Part shown: positions 1-12,100 of the stretch, piece by piece
Position numbering within the stretch: position 1 is the stretch's first letter
Layout of the letters: each line of letters starts with the position of its first letter
The notes under the pieces: model-generated
Database searches by the model: none
Told to the model about the DNA's origin: nothing
Seen by the model: the letters and a program-made list of their open reading frames with translations, nothing else
Program-made: the position numbers and the translations under genes
Assembly (NCBI RefSeq): GCF_036850765.1
Contig: NC_089495.1
Location: 210,099,754-210,163,753 of the forward strand
DNA from: Saccopteryx bilineata
Taxonomy: Eukaryota; Chordata; Mammalia; Chiroptera; Emballonuridae
Length of the DNA: 64,000 nucleotides
Direction of reading: 5' to 3'

Positions 1-79
1 CAGCAGACAGCCCTTCATGGGGGCCTTTCAATAAAAAATGCACGGGCTTTGATTGTGTCTCCCAGAGGCTGGAGCCTGA

Positions 80-705
80 GGGCCGGGATCCCCCAGCTGT
101 GTTCCTGTCCACCCCTCCAGAGCGTCGAGAAGCCGTGGAGGAAAGGGGGGGTTGTGCAGGAGCAGTCCCCTGTGCGTCCCCTGAGAGCCGGGATCCCCCA
201 GCTGTGTTCCTGTCCACCCCCCCAGAGCATCGAGAAGCCGTGGAGGAAAGGGGGGGTGTGCAGGAGCAGTCCCCTGTGCGTCCCCTGAGAGCCGGGATCC
301 CCCAGCTGTGTTCCTGTCCACCCCCCCAGGGCATCGAGAAGCCGTGGAGGAAAGGGGGGGTTGTGCAGGAGCAGCCCCTGTGCGTCCCCTGAGAGCCGGA
401 ATCCCCCAGCTGTGTTCCTGTCCACCCCCCCAGAGCGTCGAGAAGCCGTGGAGGAAAGGGGGGGTTGTGCAGGAGCAGCCCCTGTGCGTCCCCTGAGAGC
501 CGGGATCCCCCAGCTGTGTTCCTGTCCACCCCCCCAGAGCATCGAGAAGCCGTGGAGGAAAGGGGGGGTGTGCAGGAGCAGCCCCTGTGCGTCCCCTGAG
601 GGCCGGGATCCCCCAGCTGTGTTCCTGTCCACCCCTCCAGAGCGTCGAGAAGCCGTGGAGGAAGGGGGGGGGTTGTGCAGGAGCAGTCCCCTGTGCGTCC
701 CCTCA
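80..705. repeat. 104-bp GC-rich minisatellite, about six copies
   Basis: A unit of 103-105 bp repeats with starts near 82, 187, 291, 395, 499 and 602, each marked by GCCGGGATCCCCCAGCTG followed by a C-rich block and a GTGGAGGAAAGGGGG block. Copies differ by single bases and by the length of the G run. The unit has few stop codons in several frames, so open frames of 60-240 codons on both strands here are artefacts. Such VNTRs are common in subtelomeric mammalian DNA, which fits the synteny. The tract probably continues to the left of the window. Confidence 0.9.
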
Positions 706-714
706 GGCCTGGTG

Positions 715-1340
715 TCAGGGAGCCCATAGCCCATGCTGGTCCTTCCAGAGCCTCAGTTTCCTAATCTGTGGTCCAGGCACAGGGACCCAGCAGAGCGGTG
801 TGGGATCCCCTGACGCACACAGACAGTGTGGCCTCAGCAAGGGGACTGAGGGAACAAAGCTGGCCTTTCCCTGAGGCTCAGCAGGTAGGGGGCCTGAGGG
901 CGGGGCATGGGGACACGAGTGCTGTCCCCACACACAGCCACTTCTGTCTGCAGCCTCCCACCCGCGGGTGGCCTGGATGCCCACCCACAAGAAGTATGTT
1001 CTGTCCTGGGGCGACCCCACCTTCTCCCTTTTCCCTCTTCCCCTGCTCTGACTGCAGCAGGGTTCCCAAGGCCACCCAGGAACGGGGCGTCCAGAAGTAA
1101 AGTGTCTTTCCAGCCAGCAAGGCCCTGAGAGAGCCCTCTGTCCTTCCCCTCGAGTCCCCTGGCCGCCTGGACTCGGCTCGGGGCCGGCTGGGATCAGAAC
1201 CACCACCAGCAGCAGCAGGTGGAGACCGGCTTCCCAGGCCTCTACTCGCCTTGTGCAAGCAGAGGCTCTGGTGGCCTGGGAGCCTGTACCTTTGACAACC
1301 CGTGTGGCCCACCGGGTGCAGGGACCACCACCCTGTGCCC
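715..1340. other. Intergenic, no gene seen
   Basis: Unique-looking GC-rich sequence between two tandem repeat tracts. No splice-linked reading frame, RNA gene or recognisable transposon is visible. A minus-strand open frame only continues the repeat-driven frame from the neighbouring CCRT tract. Confidence 0.5.
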
Positions 1341-1344
1341 TTCC

Positions 1345-1858
1345 CATCCTCCTGTCCATCCGTCCATCCATCCGTCCGTCCGTCCATCCGTCCGTCCATC
1401 CATCCACCCATCCGTCCGTCCATCCATCCATCCACCCATCCGTCCATCCGTCCGTCCGTCCGTCCATTCATCCATCCATCTATCTGTCCGTCCGTCCATC
1501 CATCCATCCGTCCATCCATCCATCTGTCCATCCGTCCATCCATCCATCCATCCGTCCGTCCATCTATCCATTTGTCCGTCCGTCCATCCGTCCGTCCGTC
1601 CATCCGTCCATCTGTCCATCCATCCATCTGTCCGTCCATCCATCCGTCCGTCCATCCATCCATCTGTCCGTCCGTCCGTCCGTCCATCTATCCATTCGTC
1701 CGTCCGTCCATCCATCCGTCCATCCGTCCGTCCGTCCGTCCATCTATCCATTCGTCCGTCCGTCCATCCGTCCGTCCATCCATCCATCCGTCCGTCCGTC
1801 CATCTATCCATTCGTCCGTCCGTCCATCCATCCGTCCATCCATCCATCCATCCATCAG
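1345..1858. repeat. (CCRT)n tetranucleotide tract, about 510 bp
   Basis: An almost pure run of CCAT and CCGT tetramers with occasional CTAT, CTGT or CATT variants. A 4-bp unit read in threes yields a repeating four-residue peptide (Pro-Ser-Ile/Val-His/Arg) without stops in any frame, and the complement reads Met-Asp-Gly-Trp/Arg. The long frames on both strands are therefore consequences of the repeat and not genes. The alternation of CCAT and CCGT fits decay of CpG in a microsatellite. Confidence 0.95.
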
Positions 1859-4800
1859 CCAGCCAGCCATCATCCACTCATCGCTCATTCACCCACCTCC
1901 CAGGTGCTCCACGGGGCCCGGCTCTAGCAAACCTGACTCGCCGCCCCATTCTGATTGGCGCAGGGATGAGGCGTGAGGCTCTCCAGCCTCTGGGCTTCTG
2001 GGTCACCACCTGCGCCCCTACCCCGTCATCAGGGAAGGCTCAAGACTCCCATTTCCTCCAAGGTGCAAGGGACTCCCTGCAAACTCCAGAAGATGCCCGG
2101 ACATTTTGCAAACACATCCGAAGGAATGAACCTCTAACGGTGGAATTTCGAGCTAGGTCGCAGAGAGAGAAATGGAGGGACAGCGGCAGATAGTCCCAAA
2201 CCCTCACCACAGCTCGGTGCCACCGTCTCATGAGGCCAGAGCTCTGGGAGAGCCCGTCCACACTGCCTGCAGGTTTTCTGAGCTCGGGTCTCTGCTCCAG
2301 CAAGCGAACAGGAGAGGAATCCGTCCACCTTCAGAAGGGAGGGCACCTCTGACTCCATTGCCATCGCCAGGCAACAGGAGGGGGGCTTGGGGGAGAATTC
2401 CATACATTTGAAAATAAATTTGAAGGAATAAAAGAAAATTAAAAAACCAGCCATTGACTTGTTGCAGGAGCCCGAGAATAAGAAAAGCTCCCTCACACCC
2501 CTCCTTCCCCTCCCTCTAGCCCCCCTCAATTCCCTCTCACTCCACCCCTCCCTGCAGTGCCCCCCCCACTCCCCACAATTATGATTTGAATTCCAATTTT
2601 GATCAAAACACCATGGAAACCACATCCAGGCTGAGCTTACAAAAGAAACGGGGCTGCTTCGTGGAGAGAAGGGAAGAAGGCCAGGGGCCAGAGTCGGGGC
2701 AGGCGGAGTAACGGCGATCTTGGCACGCACACGGGCGCGTGCACACCCCCCCTGTGCTCCAGCCCCTGCCCCGCGCTCCTCACTCCTTGGCCCTGAGAGG
2801 TGGCCAGCTCTCAGCCTGCCGGCCAGCTCAGGAGGCAATCCACAGACCACTGGGCAACTGGACGCCACCCTCCTGATGGCCCAGGCCTCTCCACTCCAGT
2901 TCCCACCATCCCTTGTTCCTTTGAAATGAAGGGGACATGTGGGGAGCCCTCAGCCAGGCCCAGGGCCTGGAGCACACCCCCAGCTCAGTCCCTGCCACCC
3001 CTCCTTGGAGCCGAGCCTCACTCACCACAGCCAAGGCTGTCAGAGTCAGTGGCTGGGCCCGGAACCTGCCGAAGTCCACACAACGGCCAGAGGAGGGACC
3101 GAGGGTGCAGCCTGGGCCTTGATCCCCCGGAGCCCCCGAGTGGGAGGAAAATCCCGTGGGCAGGTTTATCTGAGTCTGTGGGTTTGCTGGACCCCACGGT
3201 GCTGGGACTCTGGTGAGCAGGGCGGGGCCCGGGGGCTCTTGTGTGTGTGTGGGGGGGGGGTGTCAGAATGGAATCAGGAAAAAAGACCAAGAGCAGCAGG
3301 AGGTCCTGCTTCTCTCAGGTGCCACCCCTGTGGCCGGAGCAGGACTGACCCAGTGGGAGAGCGGGTGGACTACAGGGCCTGGAGGCTCCTTGGGGACAAG
3401 CGGGCAGGGGGTTGGCATCACCGTCCTCCGAGAGCCAGCCCCATCTCGGAGTCGGCCGAGCCCTGCAGCTGAGACCCTGGCGTCCAACAGAGGGCTGGCC
3501 AGCACAGCGTCCAGACTGCTGACCGTCTGTCCACATCAGTCGCCTCCCCTGGGCACAGATCACCCTTAATCACCTAATGGCTTCTCCCTCCCGGCAGTCG
3601 GGCTCCGCTGAGCGGCCCCGTCATTCGTCTGCATTAGAAAGTGATGCTTCTGAGAGGCCACCGAGCAGGGATGCCGCCATGGCACCGAACTTCCTGACCA
3701 CGGAGCAGAGTCCTGCCTCCTGCACCCGGGGGGGGGGGGGGAGAACCCCTTCCATCTGATGGCATGGACCCTGGCTGACCGGAGGTGACCTCAGAGCTGG
3801 GATAGGCTGGGCACCTCCCCTGAGTCCCTGGGACCCACACGCTCCCCACACATCTGGTTGCAGTCCCCTCGGGCCACCACACCTGTCCCCGTGGCTGGCT
3901 CTGCTAGTTGTGCGTGCTTGTCTGTAACACTCAGCACACTTAGTGAGCATCTCCTGCCTGTGCCAAGCCAGGAAGAAACGGCAGGTGGGGGCTCAGGGTG
4001 GGAAGCCTTGGCAGCCTCAGCCCAGCTCCTGCCGCCCGAACATCAGGCCCCCTGAGGGGGTCTCCCAGGAGAGAGGCTGGGAAGCTGCCTTTACCTGGGG
4101 CTTCTGGGGCTCTGAACGGACTGGCCCCTGCTGAGCCTCCCAGCAGTCCCAGGAGACGCCTTCCTCATTGTCTTCCATTTACAAATGGGGGAAGGTCTAA
4201 GGAGGCTAGCGTCCCCACACCAGCTGACCTCCAGCCCCTTGCTAGTGAGGAAGCCAGCGTCAGTGGGGGCAGGTAGGAAATTAATGTTAAGGTCCATCTT
4301 CTACCCTGATGCCCTGACTCCCTTTCCGTAGCCAGGGCGGCCCTGGCCTCACCTACCCAGAGAACCAAGCAGACAGGAGGCAGATTTTCTTGTGGCCAGG
4401 CAGCCATTGTCCCTCTAGGTCACCTCACAAAGGTGACCTTGATGAACCCTGAGCCTCAGAGGTCCTAGACTCGACTGGGATGTCCTGTCCCTGCTGTCCC
4501 CAAAACCTGCTGCAGCACCAACCCCATGCACCCCCCCAAGCGCACCCCCTGTCTGCAGTCCTCACTGTGCCCAACGTCTCCTAAGTGCATACTTTTAAGT
4601 GGCCCCAGGCACTGACCACTACAAGGGTGACCGGTAGCTGCATTTTTGGCGTGCACCCTCTGTGCTCACCAGACTCCCACAATTTTGTCTTTGCTGCAGC
4701 CCCAGAGAACAGCTGCTTCACTGGGCACCGAGGCTCTCTGTGCCCTGAGCACCCACCCTCCTGGCTGGCACCTGCCCACCCCCAAGTGCTCAGTGCCAGC

Positions 4801-6068
4801 TCGTCAAGACTGCAGCAGGGCTGGCCAGACCCCTCACTGCTGGCCCCTACACAGGTCCCAATAGACACTGAAAAAAAAAAAAAGAGTCATGTTAGCTACA
4901 AAAAGAGAAAGGGACTCCCCTCCCCTTTTCTCTCAACACTTCCTTTAGAAAATGTGTCATTGTACATTCTTTCTCAAAGGAGAAGGGTACATTCCCTGGA
5001 GAATGTACCAGGTATAGAAATCTTTTCAAAAGCGAAATCAGCCGCTGGCCAGCCTACAACCCCAGACCAGCTTTCTCAAGGACCGGGAGCCATCTGGGGA
5101 CGGTCGCCACCAGGAAAGAGGGCGTCCCCTCCCAGCCTGACCTCTGAGAACCTCCGAGCACAGAGCTGGAAGAGTTTGTTTTCCCTTCGGACAAAGTCGA
5201 TTAGCTAACACAGATGGTCCCCCTGCCTGATCACCAGGGGGTGTAGGGTGACCTGCATGTGACCAGGGCTGCTGGGAAGCCCCCCACTGGAGGATGAGCT
5301 GCTGCTGCTCCTCAGGATGGCATGTGCGCCCCGGCTGTCTCACCCCGACTCCAGAAGAGGCTGCGGTCTCCTGTTGCCTTTGCCATTTCTCCCTGCCTCC
5401 TGGCTTAACGCTCACCCAACAGTCAGCTCTTCTCTTTCTCCTCTACTTCTGTGGACTTGTTTTTAGTGAGAGCACCCTGACACCCCAACCTGGCACGACT
5501 GGCAGTGCCACCGCCCGCCGGGGCACGAGGGCCCACCTGACTCCACCCGCTGGTTTTCCAGTTGGAAGCAGCTGAGTCGTGGTTTCGACTTTCCTGTGCA
5601 CAGCCTCCTCTCGGGGAACAGGCCTCGTGCCACGGAGAGAGAGGGCACGCACATCCTGAGATGCTGACAACTCCTGCAGACGGGCAAACCCAGCTCCGCG
5701 CCCACCGCCGCCCTGGACACCCTCCCATCCGCCCTGGCCCCTCGGCAGAGGGGGGTGCGAGCTGGTGGGCCTCCGTGTCATCGCCTCCAGCGGCCGCCCG
5801 CAGACACTGGTCTGAGCTCGGGGCTCTTTCAAGGCAAGTGCCCATGGGTGACTTTAAATGACTTTCCATTAATTACTTACCAGGGAGCCCAAAATAGCTT
5901 CCCAGCCTCCAAGGCTGTGTAGGCCTGAGGGCCCTGACCCAGATTTAATTTTAAACTTTGTCTTTTTTCTTTTTCTTATTTTTATGTTTTGAACATATAT
6001 CATTTTCTAACATACGTAATTTTCAAATAAGTAATATATACACAGGGCGCAATGCAAAAGAGGGATGA
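1859..6068. other. Intergenic; possible conserved non-coding islands at 2.38-2.66 kb
   Basis: No coding exon, RNA gene or clear transposon is recognised. Most is GC-rich unique sequence. Two AT-rich islands stand out, about 2385-2480 and 2565-2660, the second containing AATTATGATTTGAATTCC and GATCAAAACACC. A third lies at about 3555-3655 and contains CACCCTTAATCACCTAATGG. They are stop-rich and resemble non-coding regulatory elements, but this is judged by base composition only. Short poly-purine and poly-G runs (3250-3261, 3728-3741) are simple repeats. Confidence 0.35.
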
Positions 6069-6449
6069 GGCCCTGGCCGGTTGGCTCAGTGGTAGAGCGT
6101 CGGCCTGGCGTGCGGAGGTCCCGGGTTCGATTCCCGGCCAGGGCACACAGGAGAGGCGCCCATCTGCTTCTCCACCCCTCCCCCTCTCCTTCCTCTCTGT
6201 CTCTCTCTTCCCCTCCCGCAGCCGAGGCTCCATTGGAGCAAAGATGGCCTGGGCGCTGGGGATGGCTCCTTGGCCTCTGCCCCAGGCGCTAGAGTGGCTC
6301 TGGTCGCGACGGAGCGGCGCCCCGGATGGGCAGAGCGTCGCCCCCTGGTGGGCATGCCCGGTGGATCCCGGTTGGGCGCATGCGGGAGTCTGTCTGACTG
6401 CCTCCCCGTTTCCAGCTTCAGAAAAATGCAGAAAAAAAAAAAAAAAAAG
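6069..6449 (+). mobile_element. tRNA-derived SINE, family A (long form)
   Basis: The head is a tRNA-like Pol III promoter: A-box region GTTGGCTCAGTGGTAGAGCG and B-box GGTTCGATTCC closing in CCCGGCCAGGGC. A pyrimidine-rich body, a GC-rich body and a poly(A) tail at 6431-6449 follow. An imperfect target site duplication AGAGGGATGA / AGAGGGGTGA flanks it. Other copies of this family lie at 17491-17877, 27029-27420, 49490-49867 and 62379-62745. Their close similarity suggests recent activity. Confidence 0.9.
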
Positions 6450-6974
6450 AGGGGTGAAGTTGATATGCTGGGAAATGTCACCATCTCTCCCCACCCCACC
6501 CCCTGAGCCCTCCCCAGAGGCAGCCCCAGGAGGAAGGTGTCCTGTCCTGGGGAGGGACACACCATGGGCACAGGGACAAGGGTGGATGGCAGCCTTTCTG
6601 TTAGCCCCGGGCCCTCTTCCACATCCCCGGAGCTGCCCTGTTACTAGGAAGGCAGCTCAGTGCCCGTAGAGGCGAGGTCCACGCTCCAATCCTTGGAGCC
6701 TGGGAGACGTGTTGTGTTAGGTGACAGGGCAAAGGGATGTTGCAGATGTGACTAAGGCCACAAGTGTGAAGGTCAGAAGGGTGTCCAGTTGGGCCCAATG
6801 AAGTCACACGAACAGTTAAAAGCAGAGAAATGTCTCAGGGATCTCCGGAGCCAGAGGGGAAGTAAGTCAGAGGGACTCAAGGTGTCAGAAGGACTGCACC
6901 CGGCTGAACTGCCTGCCAGCCCTCTGAGCTACCCGATGAGACAGTCAGAGCTGCGGGTGGAAACTGCTACACTG

Positions 6975-7343
6975 CCTGACCAGGCGGTGGCGCAGTGGAT
7001 AGAGCGTCCGACTGGGATGCGGAGGACCCAGGTTCGAGAGCCCGAGGTCACCAACTTGAGCGCAGGCTCATCTGGCTTGAGCAAAAAGCTCACTAGCATG
7101 GACCCAAGGTCACTGGCTCGAGGGGAGGGGGGTTACTCAGTCTGCTGAAGGCCCCTGGTCATGGCACATATGAGAAAGCAATCAATGAACAACTACGGTG
7201 TCGCAACGAAAAACTGATGATTGATGCTTCTCATCTCTCTCCGTTCCAGTTTGTCCCTATCTATCCCTCTATCTGACTCTCTCTCTGTCCCTATTAAAAA
7301 AAAAAAAAAGAAACGTATAATACTTATTTTAAAAAAAAGAAAG
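6975..7343 (+). mobile_element. tRNA-derived SINE, family B, with a bipartite A-rich tail
   Basis: The head CCTGACCAGGCGGTGGCGCA with a B-box GGTTCGAG is followed by the family-B body (AAGCAATCAATGAACAAC, then CTCATCTCTCTCCGTTCC). A perfect target duplication GAAACTGCTACACTG lies at about 6960-6974 and 7344-7358. Between the first A run (about 7294-7308) and the duplication there is a short non-SINE segment around ACGTATAATACTTATTTT and a second A run. This may be a very short 3' transduction or a complex tail. Confidence 0.9.
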
Positions 7344-7478
7344 AAACTGCTACACTGTGGTAATTTGTTGCAGCGGCAGTGGGAAATCGATACAGTATCT
7401 GTTGCTACAGCTCCTGGTCCCTATTGCCCTATCCATTCAAGCCGGTGTGCTTTTCACAGGCTTTAGCTATTAAGAAAG

Positions 7479-7662
7479 TTTTTTTATTTATTTATTCATT
7501 TTTAGAGAGGAGAGAGGGAGACAGACAGAGAGAGAGAAGGGAGAAGGAGCTGGAAGCATCAACTCCCATATGTGCCTTGACCAGGCAAGCCCAGGATTTC
7601 GAACCGGCGACCTCAGCATTTCCAGGTCAACGCTTTATCCACTGCGCCACCACAGGTCAGGC
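7479..7662 (-). mobile_element. tRNA-derived SINE, family C (short form)
   Basis: Read on the minus strand it begins CCTGACCTGTGGTGGCGCA, has the B-box region GGTTCGAAATCC and ends in a GA-rich then AT-rich tail. Flanks TTAAGAAAG at 7470-7478 and 7663-7671 form the target duplication. The adjacent L1 fragment uses an overlapping site. Confidence 0.9.
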
Positions 7663-7677
7663 TTAAGAAAGCTTTGA

Positions 7678-8538
7678 AATAAGTGCTGGCGAGGACTTGG
7701 AGAAAGGGGAACCCTCCTGCACTGCTGGTGGGAATGCAGTGCAACCACTGTGGAAAACAGTATGGATATTCCTCAAAAAATTAAAAATCAAACTGCCTTT
7801 TTTTTTTTTTTTAGAGAGGAGAGAGAGAGAGGGAGAGAGAAAGACAGAGAGAGAGAGAGAAGGGGGGAGGAGCTGGAAGCATCAACTCCCCTATGTGCCT
7901 TGACCAGGCAAGCCCAGGGTTTTGAACCGGTGACCTCAGCACTTCCAGGTCGACGCTTTATCCACTGCGCCACCACAGGTCAGGCCAAACTGCCTTTTGA
8001 CCCAGCTATCCCACTTTTAGGAATATACCCCAAGAACACTGTAGCACTGTTCCAAAAGGAGAAATGCACCCCCATGTTTATAGCAGAAATGCACCCCTAT
8101 GTTTATAGCAGCATTGTTCACAATAGCGAAGATCTGGAAACAGCCCAAGTGTCCGTCAGAGGACGAGTGGATTAAAAGGCAGTGGTACATATACACAATG
8201 GAATAAGAAATGATTTACAACAACATGGATGGACCTTGATAACATTATACTGAGTGAAATAAGTAAATCAGGAAAAACTAAGAACTATATGATTCCATAC
8301 ATAGGTGGGACATAAAAATGAGACTCAGAGACATGGACAAGAAGGTGGTGGTTACCGGGAAGGGGGGAGGGGGGGGAAAGGCATAAAGAAAACCAGATAG
8401 AAGGTGACAGAAGACAATTAGACTTTGGGTGATGGGTATGCAACATAATCAAATGTCAAAATAACCTGGAGATGTTTTCTCTGAACATATGTACCCTGAT
8501 TTATCAATGTCACCCCATTAAAGTTAATTTAAAAAAAA
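7678..8538 (+). mobile_element. 5'-truncated L1 LINE 3' end
   Basis: The sequence matches the familiar mammalian L1 3' region: GGACTTGGAGAAAGGGGAAC, CCCAGCTATCCCACTTTTAG and ACAACATGGATGGACCTTGA are recognisable. It ends in an A-rich tail at 8531-8540. A perfect 13-bp target duplication AAGAAAGCTTTGA flanks it (7665-7677 and 8539-8551). It is interrupted at 7801-7984 by a later SINE. No ORF2 protein is intact. Confidence 0.85.
7801..7984 (-). mobile_element. Family C SINE nested in the L1 fragment
   Basis: A minus-strand copy of the short SINE with a T run at 7801-7812 and a GA-rich tail. The L1 sequence CAAACTGCCTTTT is duplicated on each side (about 7788-7800 and 7985-7997), which proves insertion after the L1 landed. 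Confidence 0.9.
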
Positions 8539-8551
8539 AAGAAAGCTTTGA

Positions 8552-8890
8552 GTTGCTATCCCTGCACGTGTGACTCTGCACATGTGTAGAGGAGGATAAA
8601 CTCCAGTGAGATCTGAGCTCAGCCCCTCCCGTGGTCCAGCGGCATATACGGTCACCGTCCACAGGACAGGGGCACTGGCTCAGCAATGCCAGGAACGCCC
8701 AGGGTCCAGCCTGCAGGTGCCGTCTGGGGCTGGGAGTTCTGCGACCACCACCTGCTTTGTTCTGAGCAGGGTGCATCGTGGATCTGAGTGGGAGGCCACC
8801 GTGAGGTGGGGCACGGGCCCCGGCTCCCTGACTGCAGCAGGGAGTAGACTGCTCTGAGCTCCTGAACCAGCGTGGTCCAGCTGTCATTCT
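8552..8890. other. Intergenic, no gene seen
   Basis: Unique sequence between the L1 fragment and the next SINE. Open frames here are short and carry no splice sites or similarity that I recognise. Confidence 0.4.
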
Positions 8891-8892
8891 TT

Positions 8893-9199
8893 TCTTTTTT
8901 TACAGAGACAGAGAGAGAGTCAGAGAGAGGGATAGATAGAGACAGACAGACAGGAACAGAGAGAGATGAGAAGCATCACCTTAGTTGTTCATTGATTGCT
9001 TTCTCATATGTGCCTTGACCATGGGGCTACAGCAGACCGAGTAACCCCTTGCTCAAGCCAGCAACCTTGGGTCCAAGCTGGTGAGCTTTTGCTCAAACCA
9101 GATGAGCCTGTACTCAAGCTGGTGACCTCGGGGTCTCGAACCTGGGTCCTCAGCATCCCAGTCCGACGCTCTATCTGCTGCACCACCGCCTGGTCAGGC
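8893..9199 (-). mobile_element. Family B SINE
   Basis: On the minus strand it begins CCTGACCAGGCGGTGGTGCA and contains the family-B body with GAACAACTAAGG. The tail is the T-rich run near 8888-8901 on the plus strand. The target duplication is poorly preserved, suggesting an older copy. Confidence 0.85.
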
Positions 9200-12100
9200 T
9201 GTCCATGGCATTCTGAGTGCTGTTCTCAAGGAAGAAGCTGTAGGGTGGCACTGGCCTGGGGACAGCATGGTCAGCGGTGAGTGGACAAAAACTGCAGAAC
9301 ACAGGGACACGCATTCCAGCCTGGTGTGGCCCCAGCTGGGATCCACGCCTCACCCCGCCCTCCCACCGCTGCCTGCTGTGACTGCGGGCCCACCGGTGCA
9401 CACTTGCTCTGGCCACTGCCCCTGCCAAGCCTTCGGCTGTCTCAGAAGGGACCTTTGTAACCCCAGCATCCAGCTGTGACACAGGCCCACTCCTTCAGTG
9501 ACTTGGTTTGTGCTCAGATGGGCTGAACATTCCAGGTCCATTTCTTACTCAAATCAAGAGAAAGAGTTTGCTTTGCAGGAAAATGCTCCAGGCGACTTCT
9601 CAGTACATGGGGACCCTTCTAGAGGCTGTGCCTGGCCCAGAGCAGGCTGTGTCAAAGTGCAGGGGACGTCATTGGACCAACATCTTTGCAAGGCTTGTGT
9701 GCCCACTGTGCAGTTTCCTGGGCTCACCTCGTGATGGTTGCTGTCCGATTTGGCGGTCAGCGGAGCCCCAGGCCGCACAGAGGCAGCGGTGGAGGTAGGA
9801 CAGGGAAGGCTGTGGGAAAACCAAGTGTCAGTTCTTACAGGAAATGGTTCTCAGTGGCTGAGAGTCGGGTGGATGAGGAAACCGTGGCACATGGACAGGG
9901 GAATATTGGCACCGTTCACCAGGACGCTGTGGTGAGGTGAGCAGAGCAGGTCGACCTCTAGGTCCTAGACGGTGCAGTTCTGCGCAGGCACCGGCAGATA
10001 TCAGCAGGCTGGAGAGGGTGGGTGGGTGGGTGGGTGGATGGATGGATGAGCGGATGGATAGATGGGTAGGTGGGTGAGTGTGTGGTTGGATGGGTGGATG
10101 AATGAATGGATGGATGGGGAAGGGGTCTGCAGGACACTACGGATGTTGCAAAACCTGGCTCGGGGGAAGTGTACGGCAGAGGAATTTTATTTCAGAATGA
10201 CTTTCCCTGCCTATGAAGAGAATGACTGCCCTTTACAAAGAAAGCATTCACTGTTCTCCATGCTGACCCAAAGAACCACTTCCTCTTGTTGCCCGTGCAA
10301 AGAAAGCAGAGCTGGCCTTTAGAACCTGAATTAATAGGGAAAGATTCCATCTCTTAAAAATAAACTCGGCCCTCGTTAATCCCCTTGCAGCTGACTTGAG
10401 GGCTGAAGCGATTGCGAACCCAGGCGTAGCCCCCGTGGCATTCTGCGACATTTTGAAGTTGTAATTGCACCAGGGATCTGTGAGATCCAAGGAGAAGAGA
10501 ATGACAGAGGGAAGCCAGGCTGACGCCCACCCTCGAACAGGCGTGTAAAAGCCCTCATCTTTGATAACTAGAATGGGTGGGGTGGGGGTGGGAGAGGGCA
10601 CCTCTGAGACAGGGGTATTGCTGGAGTTGGCTCAGAGTCATCTTGGGGGGCAGGGGTCTTCAAAGCTGGCATCAATAAAACCCCAAGCTCTAGATACCAA
10701 GGGTCTCCTCCTTGCCCCTGGGGCTGAGCCACATTGAGCCAAGAAGCTGAGACTAAGTCCCCATCATTGTGACCACGTTGCCTGCATGGTCACACCCGAG
10801 AGCCACCCTCTCGCCGAGGACAGAGCACCCTGCCTACAGGAGGGCCCCCTTGCCTGGCAGGCTCCTGTACCTTACCCTAGTCTCTGCCACCCTCAGCAGC
10901 GCCACCCCTTCTGGAGAAGGGGCTTCCTGCAAACTGGTCCACAGGCTCTCTGGGGGGCCATGGGATGGAGGGAGGAGGGACTGGGTCAGTCCTGGCACCC
11001 CACATAGTGGACGAGTTACCCAGTATTCCTGTGCCTTGGTTTCCCCAATGCAAAGGGGAAACAGTCATGGCCATTGGCACAAAATAACCGAGAGCCCCTT
11101 CTCTTGGCTTGGTCCCTGCCGTCTCAGGTGAGGCCATCGGCTCTCCCAGCCACCATTTGCCAGCTGGACAAAGGCCCGTCCAGCAGGGCCTGGCGCTAAT
11201 GACAAAGGGCTGTGCCCAAGGACCTGGAGGGCTACATATTCCACAAAATAACTGGAAAATGAAAAGATTTAAAAAAAAAAAAAAAAAGGAAGCTCAGCCT
11301 GGCCCCCTTGTCCACTGCCAGGCGACTTGAGGGTAGTGTTGAAGGTAGCTGGGTTGCATTTCCCACCGTGGTCTTCGCCTCGAGGCCCCTGGAGGGCTGC
11401 TGACAACGGTGCTCCCCCCACAGACTGACTCAGCAGAGGGCAGCTGGGGGTGTGTGCTGACATTCGCATGCACACACGTGCACATGTGTCTTGGCTGATG
11501 CTGGGCTTGCCGGTGAAGGCCGGCTGCACACGCTCGGAGAGCCCGGGCCTGCCAGAACTCAAAACGCGAGAACTGCACCCACTCTCGGGTGGGTCCGGCT
11601 GCAAGGGAACAAACCTTCACCTGGTTCCTGCCTGCATGTTTCTGAGGAGCCCTGATTTGGGCCCAAACAGTGGGTGGGAGACGCCACCTAGAGGTGAGAC
11701 GTGCGGGCTGCAAGCCCCGTGCTCGAACAGAAACCTTGCCTCCCCACCTGGCCGGGCGTGGTGGGTCCCCAGGTGCCTGGAGAGGAGGCTCTCGGCTGGA
11801 CAAAGGCAAGAACGGGGTGGCGGTGAGCGGAGAGCGCACGTGGCCGAGGAGCAGGGGCCCCGAGGGGTCCAGGGCACACTAAGGAGATTAATAACGGAGA
11901 GACCACCCTCTGTCGAGCACCTCCTGGGTGGGGAGCCTGTGCTAAGTGGCCGTGCGTCATCGCGGCCTGGCAGCCACCACTGAGCCCAGTCCCGCTCTGG
12001 GCCAGGGCAGAGGAGCACAGGCCAGGCCGGGCCAGAACGCCCAGCCCCCTCGGCTCACATGACAGCTGGTGGTCTTCTGCCCCTGAGCCGTGCGACCGGC

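Noticed and set aside
15..734. 239-codon minus-strand frame and several plus-strand frames at the left edge
   Set aside because: They lie inside the 104-bp minisatellite; the peptides are repeats of the unit with no domain and no splice structure.
1219..2193. Long frames on both strands rich in Pro-Ser-Ile-His or Met-Asp-Gly-Trp
   Set aside because: They come from the (CCRT)n tetranucleotide, which has no stop codon in any frame.
6069..6150. Possible tRNA genes with A- and B-box sequences
   Set aside because: The tRNA-like heads belong to SINEs with bodies, tails and target duplications; no intact cloverleaf with a functional anticodon arm and acceptor stem is evident.
6052..6669. Frames of 180-200 codons that recur at 6, 17.6, 27, 49.6 and 62.5 kb
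   Set aside because: They are readings of family A SINE copies; the shared peptide reflects the shared repeat and not a gene family.
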